Source: Actinomycetospora chibensis
GTDB lineage: Bacteria > Actinomycetota > Actinomycetes > Mycobacteriales > Pseudonocardiaceae
Length of the DNA stretch: 64,000 nucleotides
Direction: 5' to 3'
NCBI RefSeq assembly: GCF_028737215.1
Contig: NZ_JAQZAM010000006.1
Span: 1 to 64,000 of the forward strand
Under the pieces are notes generated by a model. That model was not told the DNA's origin and searched no databases. It was given only the letters and a program-made list of their open reading frames with translations. Positions 26,364-36,114 of the stretch are shown here, piece by piece. How positions within the stretch are numbered: position 1 is the first letter of the stretch; each line of letters starts with the position of its first letter. A program made the position numbers and the translations under genes.

Positions 26364-27278
26364 CTACTTCGAGATGGCGGAGAAGCGCGACACGACGCTC
26401 GCCCCGAGCTGCAAGATCATGATGATTCCGATGAGCGTCAGCGCGGCGCCCCAGATGCGGAACTGGCCGGACGGCTCCGGGTTGGAGAGCTCCGAGAACA
26501 TCAACAGCGGCAGCGAGGCCATGTTCCCGGAGAACGGGTCGAAGTTGATGGACTGCGAGTAGCCGACGAGCACCAGCACGGGTGCGGTCTCGCCCATGAC
26601 GCGGGCGAGCGCCAGCATCACGCCGGTCACGGTGCCCGACAGCGCGGTGGGCAGGACGATCCGCAGGATCGTCTTCCATTTCGGGATGCCGAGGGCGTAG
26701 GCCGCCTCGCGGAGCTCGTCGGGCACCAGCCGCAGCATCTCCTCGGTGTTGCGGATGACCACCGGGAGCATGAGCAGCACCAGCGCCAGCGAGACCATGA
26801 AGGCGCTCTGCTCGGCGCCGAGGATCGAGATGAATGCCGCGAAGACGAACAGTGCGGCGACGATCGAGGGCACCCCGGCGAGGATGTCGACCATGAAGCT
26901 GGTGGTCCTCGCCAGTCGCCCGCGCCCGTACTCGACGAGGTAGATCGCGGCCAGGATGCCGATCGGGACGGCGATGACGGCCGCCAGCGCCGCCTGGATC
27001 AGCGTGCCGTAGATCGCGTGGTAGACCCCGCCGGCGTACGACTCCGGCAGCACGCCCGACAGCGACTTGCCCCACCAGTCGGACGACAGGATCGCGCCGA
27101 TGCCGCGCACGACGACCGTCGCGAGCACCCACACCAGGGGGATCAGGGCGATGACGAACGCGAGCCCGACGAGGAACGTCGCGACGTTGTTCTTGATCTT
27201 CCGGCCCGTGCTCGGGGCCTGGAAGGTCGGCGTGGTGGCGGGACGTTCCGGGGAGTTGAGGCCGGTCGCGGTGCTCAT
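26364..27278 (-). CDS. pstA: Phosphate ABC transporter permease PstA
   Basis: A 304-residue permease with six predicted transmembrane helices. The inner-membrane EAA loop reads REAAYALGIPKWKTILRIVL, with a preceding VEYGRGRLARTTSFMVDI segment. The ATG overlaps the pstC stop by one base (TGATG), so translation is coupled. Together with PstC it forms the phosphate channel. The N-terminal ~30 residues are cytosolic and Thr/Pro-rich. Confidence 0.95.
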   Translation of the reverse strand: MSTATGLNSPERPATTPTFQAPSTGRKIKNNVATFLVGLAFVIALIPLVWVLATVVVRGIGAILSSDWWGKSLSGVLPESYAGGVYHAIYGTLIQAALAAVIAVPIGILAAIYLVEYGRGRLARTTSFMVDILAGVPSIVAALFVFAAFISILGAEQSAFMVSLALVLLMLPVVIRNTEEMLRLVPDELREAAYALGIPKWKTILRIVLPTALSGTVTGVMLALARVMGETAPVLVLVGYSQSINFDPFSGNMASLPLLMFSELSNPEPSGQFRIWGAALTLIGIIMILQLGASVVSRFSAISK

Positions 27279-28324
27279 CAGCCGTTCACCTTCCCGCCGG
27301 CGACCACGCGGGCGATCGCGTTGACCACGAAGGTCAGGACGAACAGGACCAGGCCGGCCGCGATGTAGGCGCCGGTGGGTAGCGGCTGGCTGAACTCCGA
27401 GGCGGCCGACGCGATGAGCGAGGCGAACGTGTAGCCGCCGTCGAACAGGCTGAAGCCCGAGGGCGTGGTGGCCGCGCGGATGACGATGAGGACCGCGATC
27501 GTCTCGCCGAGCGCGCGGCCGAGGCCGAGCATCGAGCCGGCGATGTAGCCGCTGCGTCCGTAGGGCAGGACGGCCATGCGGATGACCTCCCAGCGGGTGG
27601 CGCCCAGTGCCTGCGCCGCCTCGATGTGGAAGCGCGGGGCCTGGGAGAACACCTCGCGGGTGACCGCGGTGATGATCGGCAGGATCATCACGGCGAGCAC
27701 GACGCCGCCGGTGAAGATCGTGCCGGTGAGCACGGGCAGGTTGCCGGGGGCGAAGAGGAAGAACCAGCCGAGGTTCGTACTCAGCCACGTCGCGAGCGGC
27801 AGCAGGGCCGGCGCGAGGACCGCGATGCCCCAGAGGCCGTAGATGATCGACGGCACGGCGGCCAGCAGGTCGATCACGTAGGCGAACGGGCGCGCGACCC
27901 TCTTGGGCGCGTACTGGGTGAGGAACAGCGCGATGCCCAGGGCGATCGGCATCGCGAGGACCAGGGCGAACAGCGACGACAGCAGCGTGACCACGAGCAG
28001 GTCACGGATACCGAAGTTGAGGTTCGCCGCGTCGCGGGTGTCGAACACCGGCGAGGTCAGGAAGTTGGCGTTGTTGGCCAACAGGGAGGGCACCGCCTGC
28101 ACGAGCAGGAAGAGCCCGATCGCGGCGATGGCCGCGACGACGAGGAGGCCGGAGCCCGAGGTCAGCCCCCGGAAGACGCGTTCGCCGCGTCCCGGGGTGG
28201 CCCCTCGGCCCGTCCCTCCCCTACCGGGGTCGGTGTCGGTCACGGTGTCCAGGGTGGCCGACCCGGCCGCGGAACCCTCGTCCTGAGGGTCCCGCGGTCG
28301 AGCCGCCGTGGTGCGTTCGGTCAC
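27278..28324 (-). CDS. pstC: Phosphate ABC transporter permease PstC
   Basis: A 348-residue permease, GTG start at 28324, with a Gly/Thr-rich cytosolic N-terminus of ~50 residues and six transmembrane helices. Typical PstC segments are visible: [35 protein letters not shown], and the EAA-loop [19 protein letters not shown]. It lies 56 bases after pstS and overlaps pstA by one base. Confidence 0.95.
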   Translation of the reverse strand: MTERTTAARPRDPQDEGSAAGSATLDTVTDTDPGRGGTGRGATPGRGERVFRGLTSGSGLLVVAAIAAIGLFLLVQAVPSLLANNANFLTSPVFDTRDAANLNFGIRDLLVVTLLSSLFALVLAMPIALGIALFLTQYAPKRVARPFAYVIDLLAAVPSIIYGLWGIAVLAPALLPLATWLSTNLGWFFLFAPGNLPVLTGTIFTGGVVLAVMILPIITAVTREVFSQAPRFHIEAAQALGATRWEVIRMAVLPYGRSGYIAGSMLGLGRALGETIAVLIVIRAATTPSGFSLFDGGYTFASLIASAASEFSQPLPTGAYIAAGLVLFVLTFVVNAIARVVAGGKVNG

Positions 28325-28380
28325 AGCCTTCGGTTCCGTCCGCCTCGTCGTCGCCGGTCGATCGGTATCGCCGGGTCGCG

Positions 28381-29490
28381 CTACTGAATCGCGTTGACCG
28401 CGGTCGTCACGCGCTGCTTGAACTGGTCGGGCAGCGGGACGTAGCCCGCGTCCGGCAGCGCCTGCTGCGCGCCCGGGGAGAGGGCGGTCTGCAGGAACGC
28501 CCGGACCGCCTGCCCGGTCGGGTCGTCCGCGTAGTTCGAGCAGACGATCTCGTAGGTCGCGAGCGCGATCGGGTACGCGCCCGGTGCCGAGGTCTGGTAG
28601 AGGCTGTTCAGGTTCAGGGTCAGGTTGTTGCCCTGGCCGGAGATCTGGACGTTGTTGATGGCCGTGGCCACCGACTCCGTGGTCAGCGGCACGGGCTGGC
28701 CCCCACCGGAGTTGATGATCTGCGCCATGCCGAGCCCGCCGCGCTGGGCGAACGAGGACTCGACGTAGGTCACCGAGTTCGGGGTGTTCTTGGTGGCATC
28801 GGCGACGCCCTGGCTGCCGCGGGCGCCGGCGCCGACACCGCCGTTGAACGTCTGGGCGGCCTCCTTGCCGTAGGCACCGTTGGAGGCGGCGACCAGGTAC
28901 TTCTGGAAGTTCTCGGTGGTGCCGGACTCGTCGGAACGGAAGTTGACGACGATCGGGGCGGCCGGCAGCTGCTTGCCCGGGTTGAGAGCGGCGATCGCCG
29001 GGTCGTTCCAGGTGGTGATCTGGCCGTTGAACACGCGGGCCGCGGTCGGGCCGTCGAGCACCAGGTCGGTGACACCGGGGACGTTGTAGGCGATCGCGAC
29101 GGGCCCGAAGACGAGCGGCAGGTTCCAGGCCGGCGAGGCGCAGCGCGCCTGGGCGCGGGTGGTCTCGTCGCCGTCCTTGAGCGCGGAGTCCGAACCGGCG
29201 AAGTCGGTCTGCCCGCCGAGGAACTCGTTGCGCCCCGCGCCCGAGCCGCTCGGCGTGTAGTTCAGGGTCTGGCCCTGGCAGGTCTGCTGGTAGGTCGCGA
29301 CGAAGCGCGTCATGGCGTTGTTCTGCGCCGACGACCCGCTGGAGCGCAGGTCGGGCTTGCCGCCACAGGTGACGCCGGGTGCCGCGGAGACCCCGCCGCC
29401 ACCGGCGTTCTCGTCACTGCCGCACGCGCTGAGCACGAGTGCCGATGCGGCGATCAGACCGATCGCCGCGACGCGCCGCTGATACCTCAC
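28381..29490 (-). CDS. pstS: Phosphate-binding lipoprotein PstS
   Basis: A 369-residue periplasmic-type binding protein anchored as a lipoprotein: the signal ends in the lipobox LVLSAC, with Cys followed by a Gly/Ser/Asn-rich linker. Phosphate-loop segments include [28 protein letters not shown] and [16 protein letters not shown]. The GTG start has GGAGG ten bases upstream. It is first in the pst operon and is preceded by a PHO box about 110 bases upstream. Confidence 0.95.
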   Translation of the reverse strand: MRYQRRVAAIGLIAASALVLSACGSDENAGGGGVSAAPGVTCGGKPDLRSSGSSAQNNAMTRFVATYQQTCQGQTLNYTPSGSGAGRNEFLGGQTDFAGSDSALKDGDETTRAQARCASPAWNLPLVFGPVAIAYNVPGVTDLVLDGPTAARVFNGQITTWNDPAIAALNPGKQLPAAPIVVNFRSDESGTTENFQKYLVAASNGAYGKEAAQTFNGGVGAGARGSQGVADATKNTPNSVTYVESSFAQRGGLGMAQIINSGGGQPVPLTTESVATAINNVQISGQGNNLTLNLNSLYQTSAPGAYPIALATYEIVCSNYADDPTGQAVRAFLQTALSPGAQQALPDAGYVPLPDQFKQRVTTAVNAIQ

Positions 29491-29597
29491 AGAAGAATCC
29501 TCCGTGTCCGTCCTGCCCACCTCTGCGTGGGCACGTCGCAGCGCGGGGTCGCACCACGCTTCGGAGGCTAAGCAGACAGAGTGGACGCTCGGAGCTG

Positions 29598-29619
29598 GCC
29601 GGATGAACGAGGGATGAAC
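29598..29619 (-). promoter_or_regulatory. PHO box upstream of pstS
   Basis: On the minus strand two 11-bp units, GTTCATCCCTC and GTTCATCCGGC, are directly repeated. They are closely related to the phoU box. A TAGCCT -10-like element lies about 30 bases downstream. PhoP activation of the pst operon is the natural reading. Confidence 0.8.
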
Positions 29620-29678
29620 GGCTGCCGGGATCGCCGCCCGGCCGGGTGAGCGGCTGCGACGTCGGTCACTCCGGGCGA

Positions 29679-30599
29679 TCAGCGCTGGTAGGAGACGTCC
29701 ACCGCGTCGCGTTCGAAGCCCAGGCGGCGGTAGGTGGCGATCGCCGGGGCGTTGTCGCCCTCCACGTACAGGATGGTCGTGCGCAGACCGCGATCGCCGA
29801 GGTGGTGGAGCCCCGCGAGGGTGAGGGCCCGGCCCAGACCGCGCCCCTGCGCGGCGGGGTCGACGCCCACGACGTACACCTCGCCCAGCGGCTCGGGCAC
29901 CGTCTCGGAGACGGCGTGCACCTTCGTGAAGTGGAAACCGAGCAGGTCGTCGGTCGCGGTGTCCCACGCCAGCAGCACCCCGTCGGCGTCGAACCAGGAC
30001 TCCGCCTCGATCGCGGCGACGTCGCCGGTCGTCCAGCCGCTCTGCTCGGGGTGCCAGGAGAACGCGCGGTTGTTCACCGCCACCACGGCGTCCTCGTCCT
30101 GCCCGACCCGAAGCGGGCGGATCGCGACGCCGTCGGGGACGACCAGCGCCGGCAGCGGCGGGGCCTCGTGCCCGGGCGCGGGCCGGCGCATGCGCCACAG
30201 CTCCCGGGCGCGACGGCGGCCGGCCCGCTCGGCCAGGCGCGCGGCGCCCGGGTGGTCGCCGTGGGCCCAGAACCGGGCCTGGGGCGACTCCTCGAGCACC
30301 GCGTCGACCAGCGCCCCGCCGACCCCGTGGCGACGGTGGGCGGGGTGCACGGAGAGCTCCGCGACCGCGTCGTCGGGGTTCTCGCCGTCGAGCAGCGCGT
30401 GCCCGACGAGGTCACCGCCGTCGCGCACGAGCAGGTGCCGCGTCGTGGGACGTCCGCCGTCGACGATGGCATCGAGATCGCGACGCGCGGGCTCGGCGTA
30501 GGCGTCCACCCCGTCGGCCGCCGCGACCGCGGCGACCAGCGCGTGGACGTCCTGCGCCTCCTGCGGCGTCACCGTCGACACCCACCGGCTCCCGAGCAC
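29679..30599 (-). CDS. mshD: Mycothiol synthase MshD
   Basis: A 306-residue double-GNAT acetyltransferase that finishes mycothiol synthesis by acetylating the cysteine amine. The N-terminal GNAT half is degenerate (ELSVHPAHRRHGVGGALVDA); the C-terminal half has the active acetyl-CoA loop VYVVGVDPAAQGRGLGRALT and the LYVEGDNAPAIATYRRLGFE ending. GTG 30599 was chosen by length against known MshD (~300-315 residues). It neighbours glnR, as in mycobacteria. Confidence 0.93.
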   Translation of the reverse strand: MLGSRWVSTVTPQEAQDVHALVAAVAAADGVDAYAEPARRDLDAIVDGGRPTTRHLLVRDGGDLVGHALLDGENPDDAVAELSVHPAHRRHGVGGALVDAVLEESPQARFWAHGDHPGAARLAERAGRRRARELWRMRRPAPGHEAPPLPALVVPDGVAIRPLRVGQDEDAVVAVNNRAFSWHPEQSGWTTGDVAAIEAESWFDADGVLLAWDTATDDLLGFHFTKVHAVSETVPEPLGEVYVVGVDPAAQGRGLGRALTLAGLHHLGDRGLRTTILYVEGDNAPAIATYRRLGFERDAVDVSYQR

Positions 30600-30624
30600 G
30601 GCGGTGACCGTAGCGTTCTCCGCC

Positions 30625-31467
30625 TCAGACGCCTCGGGCCCAGGCGGCGGGACGCACCACGCGGGCGTCGTCCCAGGACCCGGTCGACCGCGGGACCGGT
30701 GTGGCCGGGGTGCTCCTGGGTTGGGTGCTCCCCGCCTGGGCGTCCTCCTCGGCGTCGTCGGCCTGGTCGACCGACGAGCCGTGCGCCGTGCCGAGGACAC
30801 CGCGCATCGGGCGGACGAACTTGTAGCCGACGTTGCGCACGGTGCCGATGAGCTGCTCGTGCTCCGGGCCGAGCTTCGCCCGCAGTCGCCGCACGTGGAC
30901 GTCGACGGTGCGGGTGCCGCCGAAGAAGTCGTAGCCCCAGACCTCCTGGAGAAGCTGCGCACGGGTGAAGACCCGGCCGGCGTGCTGGGCGAGGTACTTG
31001 AGGAGCTCGAACTCCTTGTACGTGAGGTCGAGCGGCCGCCCGCGCAGGCGGGCGGTGTAGGTCGCCTCGTCGATCACGAGCTCACCGAGCACCAGCGCGC
31101 CCTCGGCTCCGGCGCCGTCGGAGGCACGCCGGGCCCGCAGCAGGCGCAGCCGGGCGTCCACCTCGGCCGGGCCCGCACCGGGCAGCAGCACCTCGTCGAC
31201 GCCCCACTCGAGGGACACCGCGACGAGGCCGCCCTCCGTGAGGATGGCGATCACCGGGACGTCCAGGCCGGTGGAACCCAGCAGACGACAGAGGCTGCGG
31301 GCGGCGGCGAGGTCGTGCCGGGCGTCGACCAGCACGGCGTCGTGCGGGCCGGCATCGAGCAGGGCCGCCACCTCGGGGGCTGCGGTCCGGAGTCCATGGG
31401 GTAGCAGGGCCAGCGACGGCAACACTGACGTCGGCTCGGGGTCGGCGGTGAGCAGCAGCAGCTCCAC
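30625..31467 (-). CDS. glnR: Nitrogen regulator GlnR (atypical OmpR-type response regulator)
   Basis: A 280-residue protein very close to mycobacterial GlnR: receiver domain [20 protein letters not shown] and [20 protein letters not shown]; winged-helix domain [38 protein letters not shown] and [18 protein letters not shown]. GlnR is an orphan regulator whose receiver dimerises without usual phosphorylation; it activates nitrogen-assimilation genes. The C-terminal ~50 residues are an extra disordered tail. Start GTG 31467 follows GGAGGG. It is divergent from the thioredoxin-like gene, with a PHO-like box between them. Confidence 0.94.
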   Translation of the reverse strand: MELLLLTADPEPTSVLPSLALLPHGLRTAAPEVAALLDAGPHDAVLVDARHDLAAARSLCRLLGSTGLDVPVIAILTEGGLVAVSLEWGVDEVLLPGAGPAEVDARLRLLRARRASDGAGAEGALVLGELVIDEATYTARLRGRPLDLTYKEFELLKYLAQHAGRVFTRAQLLQEVWGYDFFGGTRTVDVHVRRLRAKLGPEHEQLIGTVRNVGYKFVRPMRGVLGTAHGSSVDQADDAEEDAQAGSTQPRSTPATPVPRSTGSWDDARVVRPAAWARGV

Positions 31468-31507
31468 GCGAATCTCCCTCCGCGATCGTGGGGTGGACCT
31501 TAGACCA

Positions 31508-31529
31508 GTTCACCGCGCCGTCACCCTCC
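31508..31529 (+). promoter_or_regulatory. Candidate PHO box in the glnR-thiX intergenic region
   Basis: A perfect GTTCACC core opens an 11-bp unit at 31508-31518, followed by a weaker unit CGTCACC at 31519-31525. It lies next to a TAAGGT -10-like element for glnR on the minus strand. In Streptomyces PhoP is known to repress glnR, so phosphate control here is plausible. Confidence 0.45.
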
Positions 31530-31677
31530 CGAGCGTTCCATGTCACGTCGGGTCCGCGCGCCCCTCCGGACCGAGAAAGTGCCGGTCAGGGGGCCACGTC
31601 CCCGCCGATCCGGTGAGTCGGACCGCGGGCTACGCTGCGTGAGCAGGACGTTCGTGCGGGGTGGGGGAGGGTTCCGG

Positions 31678-32202
31678 GTGTCGGGCTGGGTGCTGGTGGC
31701 CGCCGCCGCGGCCCTGGCGGTGGTGCTCGTCGCGGGGCTCGTCCTCGCGGTCGTCCGGCTCCGGCGCTCCCGCAGCGCGCCGACCGAGGCCGACGGGCCC
31801 ACTCCCCTCCCCTCGGCCCCCGACCCGGGGCCCGAGGGGACACGCCGCGACCTCCGTCCGGTCGGCCCGCAGCGACCGGGCGACGCCGTGAGCGGGGTCC
31901 TCCCGCGCGACCTCGCCGGCCCACCCGGCGGTCTCGCGCTGCTGCAGCTGTCGTCGCAGTTCTGTGCCGACTGCCGCGCCTCCCGCGCCGTGCTCACCGA
32001 CGTCGCCGGCGAGCACCCCGGGCTGACGGTGCGCGAGGTCGACGTCGCGATGCGCCCCGAACTGGTGCGGCTGCTGGGGATCCGCCGCACCCCGACGACG
32101 CTGGTCGTCGATCCCGCGGGGGTCGAGCTGGCGCGCCACGTGGGGGTGCCCCGACGGGCCGATCTGCTGGGCTCGCTCGCCCCGTGGCGTCGCACGGGGT
32201 GA
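31678..32202 (+). CDS. thiX: Membrane-anchored thioredoxin-like protein
   Basis: A 174-residue protein: an N-terminal transmembrane helix (VLVAAAAALAVVLVAGLVLAV), a Pro-rich linker, then a thioredoxin fold with active site FCADCRASRAVL (C-x2-C), EVDVAMRPELVRLLGIRRTP (cis-Pro in RRTPT) and TLVVDPAG. The domain faces outward if the helix is a signal anchor. It corresponds in position to mycobacterial thiX (Rv0816c), next to cysA and sseC. GTG 31678 follows GGGGGAGGG. Confidence 0.85.
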   Translation: MSGWVLVAAAAALAVVLVAGLVLAVVRLRRSRSAPTEADGPTPLPSAPDPGPEGTRRDLRPVGPQRPGDAVSGVLPRDLAGPPGGLALLQLSSQFCADCRASRAVLTDVAGEHPGLTVREVDVAMRPELVRLLGIRRTPTTLVVDPAGVELARHVGVPRRADLLGSLAPWRRTG

Positions 32203-32254
32203 GCGCGCTCCACGAGCGTGTGACGTCACCCTCGGTCGCCGCCCGAATCTTCGG

Positions 32255-32260
32255 TAGCGT
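32255..32260 (+). promoter_or_regulatory. -10 box of the cysA leader transcript
   Basis: TAGCGT lies seven bases before the leader-peptide GTG. This is the spacing expected for a leaderless transcript beginning at the start codon. Confidence 0.6.
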
Positions 32261-32267
32261 GGCGCGC

Positions 32268-32336
32268 GTGGACGGCAGGCTCACCCAGCGACGCGTGGTG
32301 GACCTGTGCCGTGTGGACTCCAGCCTCTGTTGCTGA
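32268..32336 (+). CDS. Cys-rich leader peptide, putative cysteine-responsive attenuator of cysA
   Basis: A 22-residue frame starts with GTG seven bases after a -10 box. The peptide begins MDGRLTQRRVVDLCR and ends SSLCC directly before TGA. Arg-rich leaders with terminal cysteines (RRVDLCR-type) occur upstream of sulfur-assimilation genes in actinobacteria. Mycobacterial polycysteine short ORFs are known to sense cysteinyl-tRNA by ribosome stalling. The 144-base space before cysA would hold the attenuation structure, though I cannot fold it confidently by eye. Confidence 0.8.
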   Translation: MDGRLTQRRVVDLCRVDSSLCC

Positions 32337-32480
32337 CCCGGCCCCCGGACGACTCCGCCCGGACCGCCCCACCTGACGTCCTTCGCAGTGTGATCGCGGG
32401 TCCCCGGCTGTACGGGTCGCCGGCGGGGATCCCGTCGTGAGAACCACCAGAAATCCGCAAGCACCCGAGGAGCAACACAC

Positions 32481-33334
<854 letters not shown>

Positions 33335-33335
<1 letters not shown>

Positions 33336-33637
33336 TGTGCGGAGCGCCCGAGCAGACCGCCGAGCTGCCCGCCGGCACCGACCTGAGCAAGGAGTCGGTG
33401 CTGGTCGGCAAGGTGACCAACGGCGGCTCGCCCGTCGGCGGCGCCTACGTCCGGCTCCTCGACGGCACCGGTGAGTTCACGGCGGAGGTCGTGTCCTCGG
33501 CCTCCGGCGACTACCGGTTCTTCGCGGCCCCGGGCACCTGGACCGTCCGCGCACTCTCGCGCGCCGGCAACGGCCAGACCGAGGTCACCGTCGGTGGCCC
33601 GGGCCTGTTCACCACCGAGGTCTCCGTCGCGGCCTGA
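33335..33637 (+). CDS. sseC: SseC-family protein (DUF1416)
   Basis: A 100-residue protein with an N-terminal MCGAPEQ motif and a small beta-sandwich (VLVGKVTNGGSPVGGAYVRL, GDYRFFAAPGTWTVRALS), the carboxypeptidase-regulatory-like fold of DUF1416. It is always paired with cysA in actinobacteria, here translationally coupled through TGATG, and is thought to take part in sulfur transfer or thiosulfate metabolism. The conserved Cys2 is the only cysteine and may accept sulfur. Confidence 0.9.
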
Positions 33638-33686
33638 GTGTCAGCGGCGTGCCCCTATCGGCGTGCTCCGTCTGATCTGACGTCCC

Positions 33687-33710
33687 GTGTCCGTATCGGT
33701 ACGTCGATCA
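33687..33710. repeat. 24-bp intergenic motif, first copy
   Basis: A 24-bp sequence beginning GTGTCCGTATCGGTAC recurs at 50105-50128 with a single mismatch. Both copies lie shortly after a stop codon in intergenic DNA, 16 kb apart. Confidence 0.7.
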
Positions 33711-33726
33711 CTCGAGTAGGACCCTC

Positions 33727-33766
33727 CGCCCGCTCGTCCCGCCCACCGCGGCGGGGCGGGCGGGCG
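33727..33766 (+). terminator. GC-rich terminator after sseC
   Basis: Arms 33727-33743 and 33750-33766 pair over 17 bp, with two G-T wobbles and a 6-base loop. It ends the cysA-sseC unit just before the next promoter. Confidence 0.65.
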
Positions 33767-33786
33767 GTGGTCGTTAGGGTGGTCCG

Positions 33787-33906
33787 GTGGCGTGGTTCTA
33801 CACCGTCCTGCTCGCTGCGTGCAGCGCCGGAATCCTCGGCGCCGGCGTCGTGCTGACGCGGCGGCTCTTCCGCGACGAGGCCCTCACCGGCGAGGAGGAG
33901 CGATGA
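33787..33906 (+). CDS. 39-residue single-pass membrane protein
   Basis: The frame [20 protein letters not shown] continues into [19 protein letters not shown]: one transmembrane helix and a charged cytosolic tail. GTG 33787 stands six bases after a TAGGGT -10-like box (33775-33780), so the transcript is probably leaderless. Its stop overlaps the ATG of the nitrobindin gene (ATGA), and the GAGGAGGAG encoding its last residues doubles as the ribosome binding site of that gene. Function unknown; it could anchor or regulate its partner. Confidence 0.75.
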   Translation: MAWFYTVLLAACSAGILGAGVVLTRRLFRDEALTGEEER

Positions 33907-34562
33907 GTTCGTCCATCAACCCCGACGAGGCCGACCTGCCCGAGGGCAGCAGCGGCAACGAGGCGATCCGGGCGGCCGCGGAGCGCGCCGAGCGCACCCG
34001 GGACGCCAACATCCCCGGGTGGGACGACCTCCCGGTCCTGAACGACACCGCGAACCTGCGGCTCGGCCCGGAACTGAACGACGCCCTCCTGGGCCTGCTG
34101 CCGCTGGTGGGCGTGTGGCGCGGCGAGGGCGAGGTCGTCTACCCGACCATCGACGGCCCGTTCCACTTCGGGCAGCAGATCACCGTCGCGCACGACGGCC
34201 GGCCGTTCCTGTCCTGGGAGGCCCGCTCCTGGATCCTCGACGGGCCCGGCGGGGCCGTGGTCCGGCCCGCCGCCCGGGAGGTCGGCTGGTGGCGTGCGCA
34301 GGAGGACGGCACGCTCGAGCTCCTGCTCGCGCACCACACCGGGATCATCGAGCTCTACTACGGCGAGAGCCGCACACAGACCTCCTGGGAGCTGCAGACC
34401 GACGCGATCGCCCGGACCTCCACCGCGAAGGAGGTCAACGGCGCGACACGGCTGTACGGCATCGTCGACGACGGCGACCTCGCCTACGTCGAGGAGCGCG
34501 CCATGGAGGGCCAGCCGATGCAGCCGCACACGTCCGCGCGGCTGCGGCGCGTCGTCGGCTGA
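33903..34562 (+). CDS. Nitrobindin-family heme-binding protein (Rv0813c type)
   Basis: A 219-residue protein with a ~45-residue polar N-terminus and a ten-stranded beta-barrel of the nitrobindin/THAP4 family: [20 protein letters not shown], the [20 protein letters not shown] strand pair, and [14 protein letters not shown]. Family members bind heme and react with nitric oxide or peroxynitrite. The mycobacterial homologue has the same place relative to sseC. It is coupled to the 39-residue membrane protein. Confidence 0.88.
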   Translation: MSSSINPDEADLPEGSSGNEAIRAAAERAERTRDANIPGWDDLPVLNDTANLRLGPELNDALLGLLPLVGVWRGEGEVVYPTIDGPFHFGQQITVAHDGRPFLSWEARSWILDGPGGAVVRPAAREVGWWRAQEDGTLELLLAHHTGIIELYYGESRTQTSWELQTDAIARTSTAKEVNGATRLYGIVDDGDLAYVEERAMEGQPMQPHTSARLRRVVG

Positions 34563-34576
34563 GCTCCGCCCCGCCC

Positions 34577-35218
34577 GTGGACGTCCGGCCCGTCGGCCCC
34601 GAGGCGCTGCTCGTCGACCTCGACGGGCTCGCGGAGGTGGACGCGGTCGGCGCGGCCCTGCGCGAGGCCCTGACGCGCGGCGAGCTCCCCGGCGTCGTCG
34701 ACGTCGTCCCCGCGGCCCGGACGGTGCTGGTGACGGCCCCGGGCGCCCGTGAGGCGTTGGCTGCGGTCCGGGCGCTGCTCGAGGCGATCGACACCACGGC
34801 CCCGCGGGGGGACCGCGACGCGGGCAGCGTCGAGCTGCCGGTGCACTACGACGGCGAGGACCTCGAGCTCGTCGCCCGGGACGCCCGCTGCTCGGTGGAC
34901 GAGGTGGTCGACCTGCACACCGGCGCCACGCTCACCGTGGCCTTCGGCGGCTTCGCGCCCGGCTTCGCCTACCTCGCCGGGCTCCCCGAGCCCCTGCAGC
35001 AGCCGCGTCTGGACACTCCGCGCCCGCGCATCCCGTCCGGTTCGGTCGGGGTGGCCGGCGAGTTCGGCGGCGTCTACCCCCGCACCTCGCCCGGCGGCTG
35101 GCGGCTGCTGGGGCGGCTCACCGACGACGCGCCGACCCTGTTCGATCCCGACCGCGACCCGCCCGCGCTGCTGGTGCCGGGGACGACGGTGCGCTTCCGG
35201 GACGCGGGGCAGCCGTGA
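34577..35218 (+). CDS. pxpB: 5-oxoprolinase subunit PxpB
   Basis: A 213-residue KipI-family protein (VDVRPVGPEALLVDLDG start; VELPVHYDGEDLELVARDA; GGFAPGFAYLAGLP; RIPSGSVGVAGEFGGVYPRT). With PxpA and PxpC it hydrolyses 5-oxoproline to glutamate using ATP. GTG 34577 lies 14 bases after the nitrobindin gene stop. The pxpC GTG overlaps its stop (GTGA). No pxpA is visible in the window. Confidence 0.88.
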   Translation: MDVRPVGPEALLVDLDGLAEVDAVGAALREALTRGELPGVVDVVPAARTVLVTAPGAREALAAVRALLEAIDTTAPRGDRDAGSVELPVHYDGEDLELVARDARCSVDEVVDLHTGATLTVAFGGFAPGFAYLAGLPEPLQQPRLDTPRPRIPSGSVGVAGEFGGVYPRTSPGGWRLLGRLTDDAPTLFDPDRDPPALLVPGTTVRFRDAGQP

Positions 35219-36114
35219 GTCGGGGGCCGGTCCACCGGGAGCTCGTCGTCACCGAGGTCGGTCCCCGCGCCCTCGTCGTGGACCACGGACGGCCCGGGTG
35301 GGCCCACATCGGTGTCCCACCGGCCGGTGCCCTGGACGGACCCGCGCACGCGCTGGCGCAGCGGCTCGTCGGCAACCCGCCGGACGTGGCCGGGTTGGAG
35401 ATCCTGCTCGGCGGGCTCGCGCTGCAGGTCACGGACGCGACGACGGTCGCGCTCACCGGTCCGCCCGGAGGGCTCGTCGTGCGGACCGGGGGCCGCGAGC
35501 GCGTGGTGGCGTCGCACCAGCCCGTCCACGTGCACGCCGGCGACGTCCTCGTCGTGCCCGCGCCGACCAGCGGCCTGCGCGGCTACCTCGCCGTGGGTGG
35601 CGGGGTGGCGGTCGAGCCCGTCCTCGGGAGCCGCAGCGCGGACACGCTCTCCGGACTCGGGCCGGCGCCGCTGGAGGTCGGCACGCGGCTGCCGCTCGGC
35701 CCGGCCGTGCCCACCCCGCCCGTCGGCACCGGGGCCGTCGGTGTGTCCGCGGCGCCGGACGCCGTCGTGATCCGGCTGCACCTGGGGCCGCGCGCGGAGT
35801 GGGTCGACGACGCGGCGGGCCGGCTGCGGGCGGGCACGTGGACGGTGGGCTCGACGAGCGACCGGGTCGGGGTGCGCCTCGGGGGTCCCGAGCTCGAGCG
35901 GGCCGAGGCGTTCCGGGGTGTGGAGCTGCGCAGCGAGGGCCTCGTGGGCGGCGCGGTGCAGGTGCCGCCCGACGGGCAGCCGGTGGTCTTCCTCGCCGAC
36001 CACCCGACGACCGGAGGCTATCCCGTGGTCGGCGTCGTGGAGCCGGCCGAGCTGCCGGCGTTCGCCCAGCTCCGGCCGGGCTCGTCGGTGCGGTTCGTGC
36101 CGCTCCGGGCCTGA
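35215..36114 (+). CDS. pxpC: 5-oxoprolinase subunit PxpC
   Basis: A 299-residue KipA/biotin-dependent carboxylase-like protein with WAHIGVPPAGALDGPAHALA, NPPDVAGLEILLGGLAL, RGYLAVGGGVAVEPVLGSRS and FLADHPTTGGYPVVGVV. It partners PxpB in ATP-driven 5-oxoproline opening. Its last ~97 bases overlap, antisense, the 3' end of the membrane protein gene on the other strand. Confidence 0.9.
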   Translation: MSRGPVHRELVVTEVGPRALVVDHGRPGWAHIGVPPAGALDGPAHALAQRLVGNPPDVAGLEILLGGLALQVTDATTVALTGPPGGLVVRTGGRERVVASHQPVHVHAGDVLVVPAPTSGLRGYLAVGGGVAVEPVLGSRSADTLSGLGPAPLEVGTRLPLGPAVPTPPVGTGAVGVSAAPDAVVIRLHLGPRAEWVDDAAGRLRAGTWTVGSTSDRVGVRLGGPELERAEAFRGVELRSEGLVGGAVQVPPDGQPVVFLADHPTTGGYPVVGVVEPAELPAFAQLRPGSSVRFVPLRA

